64,000 nucleotides of DNA. It comes from Phascolarctobacterium sp. Its GTDB lineage: Bacteria > Bacillota > Negativicutes > Acidaminococcales > Acidaminococcaceae. How positions within the stretch are numbered: the stretch's first letter is position 1; each line of letters starts with the position of its first letter. Positions 16,541 through 24,404 of the stretch are shown here, piece after piece. The stretch spans positions 27,555-91,554 of the forward strand of contig JAHHUH010000004.1 of NCBI GenBank assembly GCA_020024105.1. Reading direction: 5' to 3'. The notes beneath the pieces were generated by a model that saw nothing but the letters and a program-made list of their open reading frames with translations, was not told the DNA's origin and ran no database searches. Both the position numbers and the translations under genes were made by a program.

Positions 16541-17941
16541 ATGCTAACCTATGATTTAAATAAGAGGGGAAGTATTCCTCTTTATGATTATCTTTACCAA
16601 TGCATCAAGCAGGATATTATTCAGGGAAAACTACAGGCAGGTGAAAGACTGCCCTCCAAGAGAACCCTGGCCCGGCATTTAAGTGTAGGTGTAATTACAG
16701 TCGCCAATGCCTATGCTCAGCTTTTGACGGAGGGCTATGTGGAAGCAAAAGAAAAAAAGGGATATTTTGTGCGAAGTATTGGCGATTATCGGGTCAAAAA
16801 GGAGTTGCCTCTGCCCCAGTTGCAAGAACCGGAGGAAAAAGAATTTTTTGTAGATTTTAAGGCTAATCGGATCAGTCTGCAAAATTTTCCCATCGCTACA
16901 TGGAATCGTCTGATGCGGGAAATGCTTTCCCTGCAAAATGAAGCGCTTCTGAAAACAGTACCATATAACGGATTATATGAATTGCGCAAGGCTATTGCGG
17001 ATTATTTGGCTACCAATAGGGCCATGGCCGTCCAGCCATCCCAGATTATTATTGGTGCAGGAACAGAATATCTTTATGGTCGTATGATGCAGATGTTTGG
17101 ACGGGAAACCACTTTTGCCATAGAGGACCCGGGCTACAAGCGATTGGGTGCTATTTCTGCTAGTTTTGGCAATCCCTGGAAGTACATTCCCATTGATAAT
17201 TCCGGTATGGAGGTGGAGGCGCTGGAGGCTAGTGGCGCACAAATAGTACATCTATCACCAGCTAATCATTTCCCTACGGGTATTGTTATGCCCATCAAAA
17301 GGAGATTGGAGCTTTTTGCCTGGGTAAATCGAAAGGCAGGCCGCTACATTATTGAAGATGATTACGATAGTGAATTTCGTTATACAGGACGTTTTATACC
17401 ACCACTCTATGCACAGGATACGAGGAATAAGGTTATCTATATGAATACCTTTAGTAAAAGTCTGGTGCCCTCCCTAAGAATTAGTTACATGGTCCTGCCA
17501 CCACAATTACTGCAGCGTTATGAGGAAACCATGAGCTTTTATTCATGTACGGTTTCCAGCTTTGAGCAGTATACCTTGGCTAGTTTTATCGCTAAGGGAT
17601 ACTTTGAACGGCATGTTAACCGCATGAAAAAATATTATCGAGAGCAGCGGGCTCTAATCTTACAAGCATTAAAGCAGTCACCATTGTCCCGAATCTCTCA
17701 TATCAAAGAGCGTAACGCTGGAACTCATTTCCTTTTAAAAGTGGATACGGTTCTTTCTGAGGCAGAGGTGAAGCAGGCCGCTTTGGCTGCTGATATGAGC
17801 ATAGCCTGCTTTTCTGATTATAGCAGTCAGCCTGCCGACCGTTCAGGTTGTACGTTAGTTATAAATTATGCAGGTATAGCTAGAGATAAGCTGGCTCAGG
17901 TGATGACCAGACTAGCAGCTATTTTCCCAGAATGTAATTAA
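16541..17941 (+). CDS. MocR/GabR-family regulator (GntR HTH plus aminotransferase-like domain)
   Basis: The 466-residue protein has an N-terminal GntR winged helix (about residues 8-75, with RLPSKRTLARHLSV) and a C-terminal fold-type I aminotransferase-like domain. The PLP lysine is Lys306 in NTFSKSLVPSLR, and EDDYDSEFRY (near 275) is the family hallmark. MocR proteins bind PLP and usually an amine or amino acid and control neighbouring metabolic genes. Here the divergent target is the aldehyde dehydrogenase, an arrangement like gabR-gabD/T, so a link with amine or GABA catabolism is possible but unproved. GGAGG sits before ATG 16541; the in-frame ATG 16529 overlaps it and is unlikely. Confidence 0.88.
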   Translation: MLTYDLNKRGSIPLYDYLYQCIKQDIIQGKLQAGERLPSKRTLARHLSVGVITVANAYAQLLTEGYVEAKEKKGYFVRSIGDYRVKKELPLPQLQEPEEKEFFVDFKANRISLQNFPIATWNRLMREMLSLQNEALLKTVPYNGLYELRKAIADYLATNRAMAVQPSQIIIGAGTEYLYGRMMQMFGRETTFAIEDPGYKRLGAISASFGNPWKYIPIDNSGMEVEALEASGAQIVHLSPANHFPTGIVMPIKRRLELFAWVNRKAGRYIIEDDYDSEFRYTGRFIPPLYAQDTRNKVIYMNTFSKSLVPSLRISYMVLPPQLLQRYEETMSFYSCTVSSFEQYTLASFIAKGYFERHVNRMKKYYREQRALILQALKQSPLSRISHIKERNAGTHFLLKVDTVLSEAEVKQAALAADMSIACFSDYSSQPADRSGCTLVINYAGIARDKLAQVMTRLAAIFPECN

Positions 17942-18090
17942 TATTTTGGTTAGATAGGACTCTAGAAATAAAGGGAAAACTGCTATGTATAGAGAATTAT
18001 AAACATGAGTATCAAGACAGTGGATAAGGAAGCTGTCGAAGGCTTCAGAAAAGCTTAAGCATGTGATATAAATAGCAGTAAGCAGTGAAT

Positions 18091-18107
18091 GCAGTTAAGT
18101 TAACTGC
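18091..18107. promoter_or_regulatory. Perfect 8-bp dyad upstream of the adenylate-forming-like gene
   Basis: GCAGTTAA-G-TTAACTGC lies about 35 bp before the start codon and just upstream of a TATAAA box near 18112. It could be an operator. The rest of 17942-18142 shows nothing supportable. Confidence 0.3.
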
Positions 18108-18142
18108 TGACTATAAAAATAACAAAGGAAGAAGGGGTAAGT

Positions 18143-19240
18143 ATGAAGGACGTTTTTCAACAGCTGAAGGAAGAAGTAGCATGGTCCGGTCTGGTACCGA
18201 CTATGGAGAAGATGCCCAGGAGAACCTTACAGGATAAATGTATCGGTGGACCTACGGCAGCCCATGTTATTGAGGAAATTCATACTCCGCTTAATTTTGC
18301 CTATATGACCTTTACTACCGGCTCCTCGGCTTTTCAGAATATCGTTGGTATTACCCATCAGGAGCTGGAGGACCGCAAACAGGCGGCTATGAAGATTTTC
18401 CAGATGGCGGATGTACCCAAGGGAGCGAGAGTTTTGGTAACCTATCCACCATTAGTGAATGTTTTTTCAGCAGCTGCTTTTAAGGAGCAGGAGCTGGATT
18501 GTCATTTCCTGGTACGTTCTAATAAGGAAGCCTTTATTTCGGCACTGCACGAGGTTCAGCCACAGGTAGTTGTTGGTGAATCTACTTTTATTAAGAAGAC
18601 GCTCCATGAGGCTAAGAAAATGGGACTGGCAGCAGGAATGCCCAAGGGCGTTAAGCTGTTGACAGCAGGAACCCCTTTGGATTTAGATTTATTACCCATA
18701 GCTGAAGAGGTTTTGCAGGGTAAGGTTCATGATTTATTTGGTTGTCAGGAATTTGGCTGGATTTGTATTGACGGTATTCCGGTACGCGAGGACATATCCT
18801 TAGTGCAGGCACCTAAAACCGCAAGAAAGGATTATTTTGAGGTTGTAGTAGGCGGACTGCCGACGGGGGATACCTTCCCTGTTTTAGAAAGCGGTCATAT
18901 TTGCGATTTTAGAGGTAAAATCCTTACCTATCAGAGGGAACGTAGTTATCCAGAATATGAGGTTGTCGTCAAGGCAACTACTTTGGCTTCTAAGGAAACT
19001 ATTGGTAGGGTAGCGAGGACGATTCTGCGTATTAAGGGCCGCATTGTGAAGGTTAGTCCGGACGTGGTTTTAGATGCGGATCATACTGTGTTGGAGCTGG
19101 TGCCAGACTATTTAACCGGGCTTCCTCGTGAGGGACAGGTCATTGAAGGAAAGACCAAGCTTTTTGATGATTTAGTAGAGGCACAGCTTGACTATCAGGA
19201 ACGGCGTAAGGAAGATTCTACCTGGGTAAAACGTAGATAG
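18143..19240 (+). CDS. Adenylate-forming (PaaK/acyl-CoA synthetase-like) enzyme homologue
   Basis: The 365-residue protein has TFTTGSSAFQN (near residue 53), which resembles the nucleotide-binding P-loop of ANL-superfamily ligases, and a middle region with VVGESTFIKK and LLTAGTPLDLD in the position of the A4/A5 loops. The C-terminal third (ILRIKGRIVKVSPDVV) resembles the hinge and small domain. It is shorter than a typical phenylacetate-CoA ligase (about 430) because the N-terminus is reduced. Probable role: activation of a carboxylate to an acyl-adenylate or thioester; substrate unknown. GAAGAAGGGG precedes the ATG. It follows the MocR gene by 200 bp and may be a further member of that aldehyde/acid pathway. 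Confidence 0.55.
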   Translation: MKDVFQQLKEEVAWSGLVPTMEKMPRRTLQDKCIGGPTAAHVIEEIHTPLNFAYMTFTTGSSAFQNIVGITHQELEDRKQAAMKIFQMADVPKGARVLVTYPPLVNVFSAAAFKEQELDCHFLVRSNKEAFISALHEVQPQVVVGESTFIKKTLHEAKKMGLAAGMPKGVKLLTAGTPLDLDLLPIAEEVLQGKVHDLFGCQEFGWICIDGIPVREDISLVQAPKTARKDYFEVVVGGLPTGDTFPVLESGHICDFRGKILTYQRERSYPEYEVVVKATTLASKETIGRVARTILRIKGRIVKVSPDVVLDADHTVLELVPDYLTGLPREGQVIEGKTKLFDDLVEAQLDYQERRKEDSTWVKRR

Positions 19241-19257
19241 CTAATAGCTTAAAATGG

Positions 19258-19294
19258 CGAGTGATGGTGGTTCCGTCACTCGTTTTTTTATACG
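19258..19294 (+). terminator. Terminator of the adenylate-forming-like gene
   Basis: Arms CGAGTGATGG and CCGTCACTCG (one G-T pair) with a short loop are followed by a run of seven T residues. Confidence 0.8.
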
Positions 19295-19300
19295 AAAAAA

Positions 19301-19322
19301 CAGCAGCACTTAAGTGCTGCTG
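19301..19322 (-). terminator. Terminator for the minus-strand MATE/Ktr unit
   Basis: The 22-bp perfect palindrome (CAGCAGCACTT and complement) is followed on the minus strand by six T residues. It lies about 38 bp after the MATE stop. Confidence 0.8.
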
Positions 19323-19359
19323 TAGCAGGGGTGAGGCAAAAAATTCTAGCACCAGGGGC

Positions 19360-20727
19360 TTATAAATGTTTTAGGAAAAGATAGCTTAATAAAATAGTTA
19401 CCAGAAAGGCAATGATATCTGATATGGGGGCGGCATAGAGAATGCCGTCCAGACCCCAATAATGAGGTAGGAGTAAGACTAGTGGCAGGAAGCAGATGAT
19501 ATCTCTGATGACGCCTGCTAACAGGGCATAGAGGGGATGACCGGCTGCCTGAAAGAAAATGGCACTGGTCTTTACCCAACAGGTAAGCAGTACGCAGGCC
19601 AGGTAAATGGTAAAGACTTTTCCTGCAAAAAGCCAGTAATCCTGGGGATTTGGAATGTTGGTAGGAATACCGAAGCAACCGATAATCCATTGAGGAGCCA
19701 GCTGGAAGCAGAGTGTAAAGCTACAGCCGATGGCAATGGTTATTAGATTAATGTAGGCGTAAAGCTGCTTGACCCTATTATAGAGGGCAGCTCCCATATT
19801 ATAGCTGATAATGGGTTGGTAGCCGTAGACTATACCGGCAACAATTTCTATGGCAATGGTCAATACCTTAATAGCAATACTGATGACCGCAATGGGTATA
19901 TCTGCTCCGTATTAGGAGAGATTACCATGGTAGACTAACGCATAGTTGGTGATGACGGTTACCAGCAGAAGGGTCAGCTGGGTTACGAAGGTAGGGAGTC
20001 CTAGCTGGAGGACGTTACCCAAAATTTGCCAATCGGGATAGAAATCTGTCGGCTGTAATTTAAAAGTGCGGGGATGGTATAGGATAATAATGATACAGGA
20101 GGCCAGCTGTCTCAGGCCCGTGGCTAGAGCTGCACCCGTCATGCCCAAGTGAAAAACAAAAATAAAAAGCGGATCCAAAATAATATTGGTCAGGGCACCT
20201 GCTAAAAGCGCCCACATGGAGGCTTCGGGACTACCTTCGGCACCTAGGATACTGGTGGACATATTGGAAAACATCAGAGCGGGGAAAAAGAGTAGGACGA
20301 TGTTTAAATAGCTTAAGGCATAAGCTAAATTGTTGGGAGAGGCGCCAAAGAGAGTTAGTAAAAAGCTGCGGTAGGGATGGATGAGCAGCATAAAAAGTAA
20401 GCTTATTACTAGAGTGAGCGTACTGCAGGTACCAACAGCCTTAGGAATAGTAGTCCAATTTTGACGACCCTGACAGAGGTTGAGGTAAGTAGCACAGCCG
20501 TTGCTGATGCACCAGGCACAGGCCTGAGCTAAAATAAAAATAGGAAATACGACGCCGGTTGCCGCATTTCCTAAGGTACTTAATTCGCTATTACCGATGA
20601 AAATCTGGTCCACCAGATTGTAGAGGGCCCCAATTAACAGGGAGACCATACAGAGCAGGGAGAATTTCACCATAAGACGAGTAATTTTTTCCTGTGCTAA
20701 ATATTTATTGGAGTTTAAAGTGGACAT
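19360..20727 (-). pseudogene. MATE-family multidrug/Na+ antiporter, in-frame stop
   Basis: The minus-strand frame encodes a 12-helix MATE protein of about 455 residues (MepA-like), but TAA at 19912-19914 interrupts it at residue 272, between YHGNLS and YGADIPIAV. A Lys codon (AAA/AAG) there would restore the protein. The N-terminal half has the usual VDQIFIGN and GAEGSPEASM segments, and the C-terminal half the family's YGYQPIISYNMGA. ATG 19863 could only start a partial protein. It follows ktrA by 17 bp without a visible Shine-Dalgarno. Intact relatives expel cationic drugs using Na+ or H+. Confidence 0.85.
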
Positions 20728-20744
20728 AAATCGTATAAGGGAAA

Positions 20745-21407
20745 TTATAAATTAATGTCCAACATCTTTAACCCTGTGTGAGTGCCGATGATAATGATTT
20801 CATCATTTTCCTGGAGAATTTCGTGGGCATTAGGGTTGACGATGGTTTGACCGGCACGTTTAATGGCAACAATGTTGATATTGTATTTTCTGCGTAAATC
20901 AGCTTCAATCAGGTTCAGACCTACCAGCTGCTCAGGGAGCTGGATACTAATGACGCTAATATCATTGGAAAGCTCAATATAGTCCACGATATTACCGGAT
21001 ACCAGGTTATGAGCTACACGCTTGCCCATATCCTTTTCGGAAAAGATAATTTTGTCGGCACCAATCTTGCGGAGCATCGTGCCGTGAATCTCATTGAGAG
21101 CCTTGGCCACTACATTAGTAACGCCCATTTCCTTTAAAAGCAGTGTACACATCATATTGCTTTCCAGGTCACCAATAGCTACGACGGCTACGTCAATATC
21201 ATCTACGGCCAGGGAGCGTAAAGTCTGCTCGTCGGCCGCATCGCCACAGACTACGTAAGGAAGGACTGTACTCAGATCCTGTACTAATTTACTGTTTTCG
21301 TCAATGGCCAGTACGTCGTAGCCCATCTCCACTAAGGTGGTAGCTACACTGGTACCAAAGAGGCCTAAGCCTGCTACTAAAAATTGTTTTCTTTTATTGC
21401 CTCGCAT
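20745..21407 (-). CDS. ktrA: KtrA/TrkA-type potassium-uptake regulatory subunit
   Basis: The 220-residue cytoplasmic RCK protein has an N-terminal Rossmann domain with VAGLGLFG (residues 11-18), the acidic end of strand 2 in AIDEN, and a C-terminal RCK_C domain from about residue 135 ending DEIIIIGTHTGL. It binds nucleotides (ATP/ADP or NAD) and gates the KtrB channel. The gene starts 15 bp after the ktrB stop, in the same operon, consistent with the KtrAB pairing. The frame is intact. Some KtrA proteins also bind c-di-AMP through RCK_C; that is known for the family but not visible here. Confidence 0.9.
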   Translation of the reverse strand: MRGNKRKQFLVAGLGLFGTSVATTLVEMGYDVLAIDENSKLVQDLSTVLPYVVCGDAADEQTLRSLAVDDIDVAVVAIGDLESNMMCTLLLKEMGVTNVVAKALNEIHGTMLRKIGADKIIFSEKDMGKRVAHNLVSGNIVDYIELSNDISVISIQLPEQLVGLNLIEADLRRKYNINIVAIKRAGQTIVNPNAHEILQENDEIIIIGTHTGLKMLDINL

Positions 21408-21422
21408 ATATTTACACCAACC

Positions 21423-22772
21423 TTATCCGATAATTATATTTTCTGCAGGGTAACGAATTTTATCTAATTTACGATTAAAGAAAGATAAGCCAAAGGTCAA
21501 AATACCTACTCTGCCGATATACATAGTAGCTATTAAAATCAATTTACACCAGACGTTCCATTCACTGGTAATACCGATACCCAGACCTACTGTACCAAAG
21601 GCTGAGAATAGTTCAAAAAGAATGAACTGGAAGCTGCTGTTGCCTGTATCAAGAGCTAGTAGAAGGAAGAAAGAAATGGCTAGCCAAAGCGTGGTTAAAA
21701 TAAAGATACTATTGGCCTTAGCTATAGTACTATCGTCAATGCGACGACGGAAGAGGACTACCTCCTGCTTATTTCTCAACTGTGCCAATGTGGAACAGAT
21801 TAATACGGCAAAGGTAGTTGTTTTGATACCACCACCGGTGGAGGTGGGAGATGCACCAATATACATGATAATAATCAAGAGGAAAAGTGAAGGACCGGTC
21901 AGATCAGCCAGGCTAATAGTATTAAAGCCTGCTGTACGGGCACTGACGGACTGGAAGAGGGAGGTCAACCATTGACTATCCGTTGGCAGCTGGCCTAGTG
22001 TCAGGGGGTTATTATGCTCTAGGCACCAGAGACCAATGGTACCACTAAAAATCAGTAGAGTATTAACGATGAGTACTATTTTGGTATGTAGGGAGTATTT
22101 TTTCCAGCTCTTTTGGTGGTGGACATCGTCAATTACGGTAAAGCCGATACCACCTAGGATAATAAGGGCCATGATGCAGAAATTGATAAAATAGTCCTGT
22201 TGGTAATTAACCAGGCTAGTATAATCGCCCAACAGGTCAAATCCGGCGTTACAAAAGGCGGAAATGGCATGCCAGTAGCCTAGATAGAAGGCACGGGGTC
22301 CCATTTCATCATAAAAATAAAAGGATAATAGAGTACCAAAAAAACCTTCAATAATAAAAGTATATTTGATAATATTAACGGTCATTTTAAGAATGCCGGA
22401 GGGCCCATTCTGGTTGAGGGATTCACTAATTAATAAGCGCTCTCCCAAATTAATTTTTTTACCCAGTCCGATAGTACATAGGGTAGTGACGGTCATGATA
22501 CCTAAGCCGCCTACCTGGATAAGTAGGATGAGAACCAGCTGACCGAAAATGCTTAAATCCTTTCCTGTATCCCATATTGCTAAACCGGTAACGCAGGAAG
22601 CGGAGGTAGCTGTAAAAAGGGCATCAATAAAGGGATGCCATTGCCCATTAGTATGAGAAATGGGTAAGGTTAATAAACAGGCTCCCGCAAGAATTAAGAG
22701 GAGGAAGCTTAGGGAAACTAGCAGGCTTTTATTCATTTTAAAAAGTAATCTATGAATCTTTTCGCTTAACAA
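21423..22772 (-). CDS. ktrB: KtrB/TrkH-family potassium transporter subunit
   Basis: The 449-residue inner-membrane protein of the SKT superfamily shows repeated pore-loop motifs: TATSASCVTGLA (near residue 60), SAFCNAGFDLL (near 175), SVSARTAGFNT (near 290) and FSAFGTVGLGIG (near 385). These form the K+ selectivity filter, and KtrB takes up K+ with Na+ coupling when complexed with KtrA. The start codon appears to be TTG at 22772-22770, with AAAGGAG eight bases upstream. It is the first gene of the minus-strand ktrB-ktrA-MATE unit. All four filter loops look intact. Confidence 0.9.
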   Translation of the reverse strand: MLSEKIHRLLFKMNKSLLVSLSFLLLILAGACLLTLPISHTNGQWHPFIDALFTATSASCVTGLAIWDTGKDLSIFGQLVLILLIQVGGLGIMTVTTLCTIGLGKKINLGERLLISESLNQNGPSGILKMTVNIIKYTFIIEGFFGTLLSFYFYDEMGPRAFYLGYWHAISAFCNAGFDLLGDYTSLVNYQQDYFINFCIMALIILGGIGFTVIDDVHHQKSWKKYSLHTKIVLIVNTLLIFSGTIGLWCLEHNNPLTLGQLPTDSQWLTSLFQSVSARTAGFNTISLADLTGPSLFLLIIIMYIGASPTSTGGGIKTTTFAVLICSTLAQLRNKQEVVLFRRRIDDSTIAKANSIFILTTLWLAISFFLLLALDTGNSSFQFILFELFSAFGTVGLGIGITSEWNVWCKLILIATMYIGRVGILTFGLSFFNRKLDKIRYPAENIIIG

Positions 22773-22871
22773 TGTAAGGGCTCCTTTATAAGATACTCTA
22801 TTCAGTATACGGTGAAAAACAATATTTTACAAATTAATATATTTATTTTATTATAAAAAACTGAATTTGCC

Positions 22872-23926
22872 TTAAGTAAAATGTAGGTGATTATGACTTC
22901 CTGATAATTCCTCATGCCGATGGCTGTGAACATCTGCATTGCCATTATGAATATGCTGATGGGAATGTTGATGATTAAGGGGAGGGGTATGCAACAGATT
23001 GCCGTGACGATGAGCATGAGTGTGAATGTGGGTATGGAGATGGGTGTGCTGTAGCTCAATGGTGTCCATCACCATAAAATAGGTACTAATGAGTATTAGT
23101 ACTAGACCAATATAAAAAAGGTAGGAGGGCTGCTCGCCCAGCAAAAGTAAACTGAAGGCCACCCCTAAAAATGGTGCAATGGAGTAGTAGGCACTGGTTT
23201 TAGCGGCACCTAAATCCTTTTGAGCTAAGATGTAAAAATTAATACTCATCCCGTAGGCCACAAAGCCTAGTAACAAGATGGCGGCAATCCAGTAAGGCTG
23301 CGGTAGCTGCTCGCCGATGAAGAGGGCGATGAGCAGGCTGCCCGTGCCGGAGCAGCAGCCCTTGATAATAACAATTTCTTCCGAGCTTTTGTTACTGAGC
23401 ATTTTGGTGGATTTATTTTCAAAGCCCCAGCAAATACAGGCTCCTAAGACAAGGAGGGAGCCATGGTTAAAAACAAAGGCTTCGCTACCATTAAAGCTGA
23501 GGATGATACTAGCAATGGTTACCAGGATAATGGCCAGCCAAAGGCGTCTGGAGATAACTTCTTTAAAGATTAGAAGCGCAATAAGGGAGGTAGCTAAAAT
23601 TTCAAAATTATTTAACAGGGAAACGTTGGCTGAATTGGTCTGACTGATACCCAGCATCAGCAGAATGGAGCGGCAATATCCAAAATAATCATAGCTAGGG
23701 TATAAGGAAGCTCCTTTCTAGTTAGGGAGCCTGCCTTTTGCGGTTTGCCTAGCAGTTTCTTTACCAAACGATAGATAATCATGCCTAGACCAGCTCCCAA
23801 ATAAAGAAAAGCCGCCATCATAGTAGGTTCAGCGTGTTCTAATAATAATTTTGAGAGTGGAATATTAATAGCATAGAGAGCTGTCGCTAAAATGGCACAG
23901 CCGGTGGCAAGGCTCTTAGTGTTCAT
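22872..23926 (-). pseudogene. EamA/DMT-family exporter with histidine-rich C-terminal tail, frameshifted
   Basis: Starting at ATG 23926 (MNTKSLATGC, AAAGGAAG upstream) the minus-strand frame encodes DMT helices up to LDIAAPFC-stop. One extra base near 23666-23670 would give LDIAAPILLMLGISQTN and continue to 22872. The full product would be about 350 residues: ten helices in two EamA repeats, then a tail of about 60 residues containing 20 histidines, many as alternating H-x-H. Such tails bind Zn, Ni or Co in other transporters, so metal export or sensing is possible. The tail remains open and undegraded although the frame upstream is broken. The disruption looks like a single-base deletion. 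Confidence 0.8.
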
Positions 23927-24013
23927 AAGAATACTTCCTTTCCCGTTAATTGGGCGTAGTGAAATTGGCTCAGGACCCACAATAACGTTTTCAGTAAATT
24001 TATTATAGACCAT

Positions 24014-24404
24014 GTAATAAATAAGTGCAATTTGACGGGAGCTTTCTTAAAAGTTCTCAATGAAAAGTAAAATTGGACCTAAAAAATAAAACAAAGAATA
24101 TTATGTCTATAAAATGAAATAATTGAAAAATGTTTGTGACAATAATTACTAAAAAAGCTCTTTGTTGCCTAAACACTGGTAATAAGCACTGATAAGTCCT
24201 AAGATAATTCTAAAATGGGATTTTTATGGATGTTTCTTCTTGCAAATATCCTAGTATCGTAGGAGGAATTAGAGAGATTGAAGCGAAAGCTATGATATAG
24301 GAGACTTTGAAAAAAGTCTTTTTTAGCTTGTAATGCGGTTATTTTGAAGTGTAAAAGCCAAGAAGCTGCTGAAGCTGATAGAGGGTTAAAGCATCTGAGG
24401 AGCG
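24014..24404 (+). promoter_or_regulatory. Leader of the PlsA-like gene with an internal terminator hairpin
   Basis: This 390-bp AT-rich interval contains no convincing gene. At 24302-24325 lies AGACTTT-GAAA-AAAGTCT followed by TTTTT, an intrinsic terminator with a GNRA loop about 80 bp before the start codon. Because the next gene upstream is on the other strand, this terminator can only act on a transcript that starts in the leader, which suggests attenuation. A GGAGG (24260 region) followed by a possible TTG-started five-codon frame lies just before it. I could not match a known riboswitch. Confidence 0.4.

Noticed and set aside
18005..18058. A 17-codon open frame (ATG AGT ATC to TAA) in the gap after the MocR gene
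   Set aside because: No Shine-Dalgarno, no recognisable similarity and too short to judge; could be a gene remnant but cannot be supported.
1755..19914. Possible stop-codon reassignment or programmed read-through at the three in-frame TAA codons (mntP, DAACS, MATE)
   Set aside because: TAA also ends many intact genes in the window at normal lengths (for example greA, lysS and pyrG), the contexts of the three codons differ, and mntP shows extra damaging changes. Pseudogenes are the simpler reading.
22802..23059. Open frame of 85 codons overlapping the His-rich tail in another frame on the minus strand
   Set aside because: It is a frame shadow of the CAT/CAC-rich tail (translating as Ile/Met-rich), without a ribosome-binding site.
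24014..24404. Riboswitch in the PlsA-like leader
   Set aside because: No conserved aptamer core that I know could be matched; only the terminator hairpin is supported.
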